DNA of 7,195 bases from Candidatus Hydrogenedentota bacterium (lineage in GTDB: Bacteria > Hydrogenedentota > Hydrogenedentia > Hydrogenedentiales > CAITNO01), in contig CAIXUF010000717.1 of NCBI GenBank assembly GCA_903922535.1, forward strand, positions 1 through 7,195, read 5' to 3'. The notes beneath the pieces were generated by a model. That model had not been told where the DNA came from and ran no database searches. It was given only the letters and a program-made list of their open reading frames with translations. The position numbers were made by a program, and so were the translations under genes. How positions within the stretch are numbered: position 1 is the first letter of the stretch; each line of letters begins with the position of its first letter. Positions 1-4,685 of the stretch are shown here, piece by piece.

Positions 1-2
1 AG

Positions 3-131
3 GGCATGAACCGCCGCGTCAATTTGATCACGAGAAAAGCCTACGGCTACAGAAGCTATGAAGTGCTAAGAATCGCCCTGTTTCACACGATGGGCGACCT
101 GCCCGAGCCAGAAGTTACCCACAGATTCTGA
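3..131 (+). CDS. ISL3-type transposase, C-terminal fragment (5' end outside window)
   Basis: The frame is open from the window edge and ends at TGA 129-131, giving 42 residues. It begins GMNRRVNLITRKAYGYRSYE and ends with DLPEPEVTHRF. An N-x-x-(V/I)-x-x-I-x-R-x-A-x-G-(Y/F)-R-x-(Y/F)-E stretch is the characteristic C-terminus of ISL3/IS204/IS1001/IS1165-type DDE transposases, and I recognise the PEPxxTHRF ending from environmental members. The catalytic DDE residues would lie upstream and cannot be seen, so it is not possible to say whether the copy is intact. The gene points toward the transporter operon, and its stop lies 132 nt before the binding-protein start. Recognition rests on a short tail, so the family call is good but not certain. 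Confidence 0.7.
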   Translation, partial: GMNRRVNLITRKAYGYRSYEVLRIALFHTMGDLPEPEVTHRF

Positions 132-150
132 CGAAGAAGCAAAAAAAGCC
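132..150. repeat. Possible right terminal inverted repeat of the ISL3-type element
   Basis: Directly after the transposase stop, the sequence contains an A7 run and ends in GCC. Read from the other strand it starts GGCTTTTTTTGCTTCTTCG. ISL3 elements commonly begin with GG(C) and have their end close behind the transposase stop, and the coding identity of the fragment stops here. The left end lies outside the window, so neither the matching repeat nor the usual 8-bp target duplication (which would be 151-158) can be confirmed. Confidence 0.3.
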
Positions 151-248
151 AATTCCGTTGGCACAACCCGCTTCTCCGCACCCGCACTCCGCGTCCGCAA
201 ACTTGCACCAAAGCCGCCGTTCCGCCTATCGTGCTGGACATGACACCC

Positions 249-254
249 AAGGAG
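249..254 (+). promoter_or_regulatory. Shine-Dalgarno AAGGAG for the binding-protein gene
   Basis: AAGGAG lies 9 nt before ATG 264. It favours ATG 264 over the in-frame GTG at 231, which would put eleven uncharacteristic residues in front of a good signal peptide. Confidence 0.75.
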
Positions 255-263
255 ACGTTCACC

Positions 264-1271
264 ATGAAGCGATTCGCATGCCTGTCCATCCTGTCCGCAC
301 TGGTATTCTGCGCCGCGCTGGCCGGCCCCGGATGCTCTCCATCGTCCGGCGGAAAGGGCGCATCGCCGACGCCGCCCAACGCGCCGGCCAAGGTGGAAAA
401 AGCCGGGCCGTACCGCATCGCGCTGGTGATGAAGTCGCTGGCCAACGAGTTCTTCCTGACCATGGAGAACGGCGCCAAGGCGCACCAGCAGCAGCACGCG
501 TCGGAATACACGCTCATCACCAACGGCATCAAGGACGAGCAGGACGTGGCGCGCCAGATCGACCTGGTCGAGCAGATGGTCGCGCAGAAGGTGGACGCGC
601 TTGTCATCGCCCCGGCCGATTCCAAGGCGCTCGTGGGCGTGTGCAAGCGCGCGCAGGACGCGGGCGTGGTGGTCATCAACATCGACAACAAGTTCGACGA
701 CGGCGTGCTGAAGGAAAAGGGCATCACCATCCCCTTCGTCGGCCCGGACAACCGCAAGGGCGCCAAGCTGGCCGCCGACTACGTCGCCAAGAAACTGGAG
801 CCGGGCGCGCCCGTGGCCATCCTTGAAGGCATCCCCAGCGCGTTTAACGGCCAGCAGCGCAAACTCGGATTCGACGACGCCATCGCCGCTGCCGGACTGA
901 AGCTCGTCACCTCGCAGTCAGCCAGTTGGGAAATGGACAAGGCAAACCAGGTCGCGTCCTCCATCATCACCGAACACCCCGAGGTCAAAGCGCTGCTCTG
1001 CGCCAACGACAGCATGGCGCTGGGCGCGGCTGCCGCCGTGCGCGCGGCGGGCAAGACCGGCCAGGTGCTCCTCTGCGGCTACGATGGCATCTCGGCCGTT
1101 GAGAACCTTATCCGCGAGGGGCAGATTGTCTGCACCGTGCAGCAGTATGCGGACAAACTCGCTGTCTTCGGCATCGAGTACGCGCTGCAGGTTCTGCGCG
1201 AGAAGACCACACCCAAGGACAAAGAGACGGTGGTGGATTTGGTGACGGCGGAGACGGCGGCAAAGAAGTGA
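264..1271 (+). CDS. Sugar ABC transporter periplasmic substrate-binding lipoprotein (RbsB-like, Peripla_BP_4)
   Basis: This 335-residue protein captures a sugar outside the inner membrane and delivers it to the permease and ATPase encoded downstream. Residues 1-23 form a signal peptide (MKR, then a hydrophobic core). Cys24 is the probable lipidated residue, although AGPGC is a poor lipobox because it has Gly at -3. A Gly/Ser/Pro-rich linker to about residue 48 fits a tethered lipoprotein. The mature part has the two-lobe type I fold of the ribose/galactose/xylose group. Residues matching pocket positions of E. coli RbsB by eye are N61, F63, F64 (ANEFF), the Asp in INIDNK, the Asn in GPDNR, N248 (CANDSMALG), D274 (GYDG) and Q294. 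The Arg beside the hinge Asp of RbsB (LDRQ) is Asn here (IDNK), so ribose itself is not assured. The start is set by AAGGAG 9 nt upstream. The stop overlaps the ATPase start. Positions 151-263 upstream show no convincing promoter. Confidence 0.93.
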   Translation: MKRFACLSILSALVFCAALAGPGCSPSSGGKGASPTPPNAPAKVEKAGPYRIALVMKSLANEFFLTMENGAKAHQQQHASEYTLITNGIKDEQDVARQIDLVEQMVAQKVDALVIAPADSKALVGVCKRAQDAGVVVINIDNKFDDGVLKEKGITIPFVGPDNRKGAKLAADYVAKKLEPGAPVAILEGIPSAFNGQQRKLGFDDAIAAAGLKLVTSQSASWEMDKANQVASSIITEHPEVKALLCANDSMALGAAAAVRAAGKTGQVLLCGYDGISAVENLIREGQIVCTVQQYADKLAVFGIEYALQVLREKTTPKDKETVVDLVTAETAAKK

Positions 1272-2800
1272 GCGGCACAGCCGACAACGTCTTCCTCCGC
1301 GCGGAAAGGATGGTCAAGGACTATCCTGGCGCGCGGGCCTTGGACGGCGTGGACTTAGCGCTGCGCGCGGGCGAGGTGCACGCACTGGTGGGGGAGAACG
1401 GTGCCGGCAAGAGCACGCTGATGCGCCTGCTGGGGGGCATTGCACGGCCGACGGCCGGAATGATGTCACTGGACGGCGCACCCTATGCGCCGTCGTCGCG
1501 CATTGCCGCCGAACGGCTGGGCATCCGCTTCGTCATGCAGGAACTGAATCTCGTCCCCACACTGTCGGTGGCGGAGAACATTTTTCTCGACGCGCTACCG
1601 TCGCGTTTCGGCTTTGTGCGCAGTGCGGCGTTGAACACGGCCGCGCGTGCGGCCATGGCGACGGTGGGGCTGACGGGCATTGACCCGCGCACACCCGTGG
1701 GCGCGCTGGGGGTGGGCGAGCAGCAGATGGTGGAAATCGCCCGCGGACTCGCGGGCACCTGCCGCGTGCTCATCCTGGATGAGCCGACGGCGTCGCTGAC
1801 GGACCGAGAGGCGGAACTGCTGTTCGAGAATATCGCGCGGCTGCGTCGCGACGGCATTGCCGTGGTCTACATCTCGCACCGCATGGAGGAGATTCTTCGG
1901 CTGGCCGACCGCGTCACGATTCTGCGCGACGGGCAGGTTGTCTCCACGCACGCCGCCAGTGACCTGACCATAGACGAAATTGTGCGGCGCATGGTGGGCC
2001 GCGAGATCGGCGACGCGGACACGGTGTCCACGGCGCAGCCCGGCGCGCCGCTGCTGCGCGTGGAGAATCTCTGCCTGGGCGCGCGCGTGCGCGACGTGAG
2101 TTTTTCCGTACAACCCGGCGAGATTCTCGGCTTTGCCGGACTCATGGGCTCGGGCCGCACAGAGACTATGCGCGCCATCTTCGGTGCCGACCGGCCCGAA
2201 TCGGGCCGTATCTATTTGGGCGGCTCCGACCTGCCCGCGCGCATCAGCGGCCCGCGCGATGCGGTGCGCCTTGGCGTGGCGCTGCTCACCGAGGACCGCA
2301 AGGGCCAGGGCCTGCTGCTGCCCCGCTCCATCCGCGAGAATGTGACGCTGGCGGACATGCACTCCGTGTCCGGACCGGCTGGCTGGATACGGCGGAACGC
2401 CGAAACAACGGCCGCGCGGCGCTGGGTGGAGCGGCTGGCGGTGCGTTGCGCCAACGCCGGCCAGGCGGCCGGCGAATTGAGCGGCGGCAACCAGCAGAAG
2501 GTGGTGCTGGCGCGCTGGCTGCACCGTGACTGCCGCGTGATCATCTTCGACGAACCGACGCGCGGGATAGACGTGGGCGCGAAGTTCGAACTGTACAAGC
2601 TCATGCGCGAACTGGCTGCGGCGGGCAAGGCGCTCGTGGTGGTGTCGTCCGACCTCAAGGAACTGCTCGGCCTGTGCGACCGCATCGCGGTGATGAGCGC
2701 GGGCCGGATGGCGAAGGTCTTCACGCGGGGCGCATGGACCGAGGACAAAATCATGGCCGCGGCGCTCAGCGGGCATTTGGGCGAGACGGCGGCGGGTTAA
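1268..2800 (+). CDS. Sugar ABC transporter ATP-binding protein, two nucleotide-binding domains (RbsA/MglA/XylG family)
   Basis: This 510-residue ATPase, the usual length for the family, powers the importer at the cytoplasmic face. Domain 1 has Walker A GENGAGKST (42-50, Lys48), a divergent signature LGVGEQQ (147-153), Walker B ILDEP (Asp171, Glu172) and switch His204. Domain 2 has a degenerate Walker A, GLMGSGRTE (291-299), with Arg297 in place of Lys. It also has a canonical LSGGNQQKV signature (404-412) and Walker B IIFDEP (Asp428, Glu429). This asymmetry is normal for RbsA-type proteins: one site is weak and the fused chain supplies both domains. The GTG start shares four bases (GTGA) with the stop of the binding-protein gene, which indicates translational coupling and supports the start. 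TAA 2798-2800 is followed immediately by a promoter-like element and a toxin-antitoxin pair, where the permease gene would be expected. Confidence 0.96.
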   Translation: MSGTADNVFLRAERMVKDYPGARALDGVDLALRAGEVHALVGENGAGKSTLMRLLGGIARPTAGMMSLDGAPYAPSSRIAAERLGIRFVMQELNLVPTLSVAENIFLDALPSRFGFVRSAALNTAARAAMATVGLTGIDPRTPVGALGVGEQQMVEIARGLAGTCRVLILDEPTASLTDREAELLFENIARLRRDGIAVVYISHRMEEILRLADRVTILRDGQVVSTHAASDLTIDEIVRRMVGREIGDADTVSTAQPGAPLLRVENLCLGARVRDVSFSVQPGEILGFAGLMGSGRTETMRAIFGADRPESGRIYLGGSDLPARISGPRDAVRLGVALLTEDRKGQGLLLPRSIRENVTLADMHSVSGPAGWIRRNAETTAARRWVERLAVRCANAGQAAGELSGGNQQKVVLARWLHRDCRVIIFDEPTRGIDVGAKFELYKLMRELAAAGKALVVVSSDLKELLGLCDRIAVMSAGRMAKVFTRGAWTEDKIMAAALSGHLGETAAG

Positions 2801-2809
2801 TGCTATACT
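2801..2809 (+). promoter_or_regulatory. Extended -10 promoter (TGCTATACT) for mntA-hepT
   Basis: The nine bases after the ATPase stop codon are TGCTATACT, a full TGn motif plus TATACT (5 of 6 to TATAAT). No good -35 lies at the right distance. TTGGGC at 2777-2782 leaves a 21-nt gap, but extended -10 promoters can work with a weak -35. Initiation would fall near 2815-2818, about 10-13 nt before the first mntA ATG. The same TGCTATA core occurs before the peptidase gene (4587). Confidence 0.45.
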
Positions 2810-2827
2810 GGCAACAGCACCGGAGCT

Positions 2828-3145
2828 ATGAACGAAGCCATGACCCAGCAGACTCTTGATATTTCCGATACGTTCATCCGCGACTTTTGCGTGAAGTGGC
2901 GGATAAGGGAGCTTGCGCTGTTTGGCTCCGTGTTGAGCGAGGCATTTCGTCCGGACAGCGACGTGGATGTGCTGGTGAGTTTCCTGCCGGACTCCGGGAT
3001 ATCGCTGTTCGACATGGTCGTCATGACGGAGGAGCTTTCCGAGGCCTTCGGGCGCAAGGTTGACTTGGTGGAAAAGGAGGGGCTGGAGAATCCGTTCCTT
3101 CGGCGTGCCATCTTGCCGAGCCGGAAAGTAATCTATGCAGCCTGA
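2828..3145 (+). CDS. mntA: MntA-type minimal nucleotidyltransferase, antitoxin of a type VII HepT/MntA module
   Basis: This 105-residue protein has the exact polymerase-beta-like motif GSx10DxD: G33-S34, then D45 and D47. The third metal-binding acidic residue is probably D79 in KVDLV. Characterised MntA proteins transfer AMP from ATP to the tyrosine of the partner HepT active-site motif and so silence the toxin. The short C-terminus ending RRAILPSRKVIYAA is typical of the roughly 100-residue members that pair with DUF86 proteins. The start is uncertain. ATG 2828 has GGAG only 2 nt away, while ATG 2840 has it 14 nt away and would give 101 residues. Neither choice affects the catalytic core. 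The 3' end overlaps hepT by 11 nt, as expected for co-translated antitoxin and toxin. GC in one hand-counted 60-nt line (2881-2940) is 57%, against 67% for 2641-2700 in the ATPase gene. Confidence 0.92.
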   Translation: MNEAMTQQTLDISDTFIRDFCVKWRIRELALFGSVLSEAFRPDSDVDVLVSFLPDSGISLFDMVVMTEELSEAFGRKVDLVEKEGLENPFLRRAILPSRKVIYAA

Positions 3146-3491
3146 AGGACGTGACACCGCGTATCTTTGGGACATGCTGTGCTATGCGCGTACCGCGGCT
3201 GGCTTGGTCAATGATTTATCGCTTGCAGCCTATTTGAATGATCGAAGACAACAGTTGGCATTGGAGCGCGCCCTTGAACTTGTGGGCGAATCGGCACGCA
3301 GACTCTCAGACGCGTTTCGGGCCGCGCATCCGGACATTCCATGGCGGACCATCATCGGCCTGCGCACTGTGCTCGCCCACGATTACGGCAGCATTCTCCA
3401 GGAGCGCCTCTGGAACGTCGCGAACGTCCAAGTGCCCGAATTGATACGGCGCATAGAGCCGCTGGTTCCAGAATCGGATTCCACGGAGTAG
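3135..3491 (+). CDS. hepT: HepT-like HEPN RNase toxin (DUF86)
   Basis: This 118-residue, mostly helical protein carries the HEPN RNase motif Rx4HxY as R77-TVLA-H82-D-Y84, preceded by the family feature LELVGESARRL (47-57) and by PWRTIIGLR (69-77). HepT proteins are homodimeric RNases. In studied cases they cleave mRNA or tRNA ends and are neutralised when MntA AMPylates the motif tyrosine, which is Tyr84 here. All three catalytic-motif residues are present, so the toxin looks functional. ATG 3135 lies inside the last codons of mntA (11-nt overlap), which suggests coupled translation and a controlled antitoxin-to-toxin ratio. TAG 3489-3491 is followed directly by a perfect hairpin and then the permease gene. 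Hand-counted GC of 3181-3240 is 52%, clearly below the transporter genes on either side, consistent with separate acquisition. Confidence 0.92.
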   Translation: MQPEGRDTAYLWDMLCYARTAAGLVNDLSLAAYLNDRRQQLALERALELVGESARRLSDAFRAAHPDIPWRTIIGLRTVLAHDYGSILQERLWNVANVQVPELIRRIEPLVPESDSTE

Positions 3492-3508
3492 TCGCGGGGT
3501 TTCGCGAC
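3491..3508 (+). other. Perfect 6-bp stem-loop between hepT and the permease gene
   Basis: GTCGCG (3491-3496) pairs with CGCGAC (3503-3508) around a 6-nt GGGTTT loop, starting on the last base of the hepT stop codon. The stem is all Watson-Crick and GC-rich. What follows (GTTTGTGGTC) is not a U-tract, so a complete intrinsic terminator is unlikely. It could be an attenuator, an mRNA processing site or a 3' stability element separating toxin and permease parts of the message. Confidence 0.4.
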
Positions 3509-3523
3509 GTTTGTGGTCAATGC

Positions 3524-3529
3524 GAGGGA
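3524..3529 (+). promoter_or_regulatory. Shine-Dalgarno GAGGGA for the permease gene
   Basis: GAGGGA lies 10 nt before ATG 3540. It favours that start over GTG 3513, which would overlap the hairpin downstream region and has no upstream purine-rich site. Confidence 0.55.
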
Positions 3530-3539
3530 AGCACACATA

Positions 3540-4481
3540 ATGACCTCTTCACAATTCCGCCGCATTCTCACCGACTACGCCGGCATGGCGCTGGTGCTGG
3601 CGGTGCTGATCGCCATCTTCGGATTCACCGCGCAGAACTTCTTTACCATGACCACGCTGCGCACGATTGCGAACCAGATTCCGTCGCTGGTGGTGGTGGC
3701 CGTGGGCATGACCTATGTGCTGATCATCGCGGGCATCGACCTCTCCGTGGGTTCCGTGCTGGGATTGAGCGGCGCGGTGCTGGGTGCGGCGCTGGTGAAG
3801 GGCGGCATGCCGCTGGCGGCGGCCCTTCCGCTGTGTTTGCTGGCGGGGCTGCTTTGCGGCGCGGCCAACGGTCTGGTGACCGCCATGTGGGGCGTGCCGT
3901 CGTTCATCGTGACGTTGGGCATGCTGGAGGCGTCTCGCGGCGCGGCCTACCTGGTGACCAACTCGCAGACCATGTACATCGGCGCGCCGGTGGAGCGCAT
4001 TGCCGAACTGACGCTGGCGGGGTTCTCGCTGCCGTTTATTGCGGCGCTGCTCGTGGTGGCGGCGGGTCAGTTGGTGCTGTCGCGCACCGTGTTCGGACGT
4101 TACATGATCGCCGTCGGCACCAACGAGGAGGCGGTGCGCCTGTCCGGTATTGACCCGCGCCCGGTCAAGGTGACCGTGTTCGCGCTGAGCGGCATGCTTT
4201 CCGCGCTGGCGGCCGTGGTGCAGTGTTCCCGGCTCGGCTCGGCGGACCCGAACGCGGGGGCCGGACTTGAACTCCAGGCCATCGCGGCCGTGGTCATCGG
4301 CGGCACCAGCCTCATGGGTGGCCGTGGCTCGGTGGTCAATTCCTTCTTCGGCGTGCTCATCATTTCCGTGCTCGGCGCGGGTCTGGCCCAGGTTGGCGCG
4401 CAGGAGCCGACCAAGCGGCTTATCACTGGCTTGGTAATCTTGGCGGCGGTATTGGCGGACAAGTACCGCCAGCGGGCATAA
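3540..4481 (+). CDS. Sugar ABC transporter permease (RbsC family, BPD_transp_2)
   Basis: This 313-residue integral membrane protein forms, probably as a homodimer, the translocation channel of the sugar importer. The family hallmark GIDLSVGS lies at residues 65-72 after two hydrophobic segments. Further hydrophobic segments alternate through the chain, with roughly eight to ten in total. The cytoplasmic ATPase-coupling loop is recognisable at about 186-204 (GRYMIAVGTNEEAVRLSGI), followed by the conserved IGGTSLMGGRGSV stretch. Length is normal for RbsC-like permeases (about 310-340). It belongs functionally with the binding protein and ATPase encoded at 264-2800 but is separated from them by 739 nt holding mntA-hepT. 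It must therefore be transcribed through that module or from a promoter not evident in the 48-nt gap. No kinase or other sugar-processing gene follows it. Confidence 0.94.
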   Translation: MTSSQFRRILTDYAGMALVLAVLIAIFGFTAQNFFTMTTLRTIANQIPSLVVVAVGMTYVLIIAGIDLSVGSVLGLSGAVLGAALVKGGMPLAAALPLCLLAGLLCGAANGLVTAMWGVPSFIVTLGMLEASRGAAYLVTNSQTMYIGAPVERIAELTLAGFSLPFIAALLVVAAGQLVLSRTVFGRYMIAVGTNEEAVRLSGIDPRPVKVTVFALSGMLSALAAVVQCSRLGSADPNAGAGLELQAIAAVVIGGTSLMGGRGSVVNSFFGVLIISVLGAGLAQVGAQEPTKRLITGLVILAAVLADKYRQRA

Positions 4482-4586
4482 CGCTCATCCGGAAGCCGTG
4501 ACGCGGAAAAACCAGCCACCTCTTCCCTTCCAGCAAAGGGCGCACGCCTGCCTTTATTGAAAATATTACTTCGGAAACGGCTTTCG

Positions 4587-4600
4587 TGCTATAATATAAT
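4587..4600 (+). promoter_or_regulatory. Extended -10 promoter with overlapping double TATAAT, for the peptidase gene
   Basis: TGC plus TATAAT (4587-4595) is a perfect extended -10. A second TATAAT (4595-4600) begins on the last base of the first. The region 4551-4605 is an A/T-rich island in otherwise GC-rich DNA. TTGAAA at 4557-4562 resembles a -35 but is 27 nt away from the first box, and ATTACT (4565-4570) at 19 nt is weak. The expected start site is near 4602-4608, giving a leader of about 65-70 nt. The 105 nt between the permease stop and this element (4482-4586) hold no gene and no clear terminator. Confidence 0.6.
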
Positions 4601-4603
4601 TCT

Positions 4604-4685
4604 ATGGCATCAATGGCGGTGCCATTCGGGGGAGTGTCGCCATTATTCTCAGGAAACCGCGACAAGCAGTATGGCGGATATGGCA
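4604..4685 (+). promoter_or_regulatory. Leader with complementary ATGGC/GCCAT hexamers spanning the peptidase start codon (candidate RNA structure)
   Basis: Within 82 nt there are ATGGCA (4604), ATGGCG (4613), TGCCAT (4620), CGCCAT (4638), ATGGCG (4671, the start codon) and ATGGCA (4680). The two GCCAT-type blocks can pair with the two upstream blocks. AATGGC/GCCATT (4612-4617 with 4621-4626) forms the tightest local hairpin, with a 3-nt loop. Alternatively they can pair, nested, with the two blocks at the start codon. That would make opposing folds that expose or hide initiation. The pairings are only 6-7 bp and could be chance. Confidence 0.22.

Noticed and set aside
159..173. Sigma-54-like TGGCAC-N5-GCTT
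   Set aside because: The required GC of the -12 element is 2 nt too close to the GG of the -24 element.
203..232. Sigma-70-like TTGCAC/TATCGT before the binding-protein gene
   Set aside because: Only 3 of 6 and 4 of 6 consensus matches with an 18-nt spacer. This is not better than expected by chance.
83..766. 227-residue minus-strand open frame running from the IS edge into the binding-protein gene
   Set aside because: It crosses from the transposase tail into antisense of the binding protein, and its Ser/Thr/Ala-rich composition is typical of a shadow frame.
1595..3175. 526-residue minus-strand open frame opposite the ATPase and TA genes
   Set aside because: It lies antisense to well-recognised domains, has low-complexity His/Arg/Ala-rich composition and no recognisable motif. 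Long antisense frames are expected in high-GC coding DNA.
4535..4555. Possible terminator after the permease (AAAG-GGC / GCC-TGC-CTTT)
   Set aside because: The stem is interrupted by a 3-nt bulge and is followed by ATTGAAAAT rather than a T-tract. It is too weak to call.
4557..4670. TTG start giving the peptidase 38 extra N-terminal residues
   Set aside because: It would lie upstream of the TATAAT promoter boxes and put a cysteine/histidine-rich stretch ahead of a good signal peptide. No ribosome site is seen.
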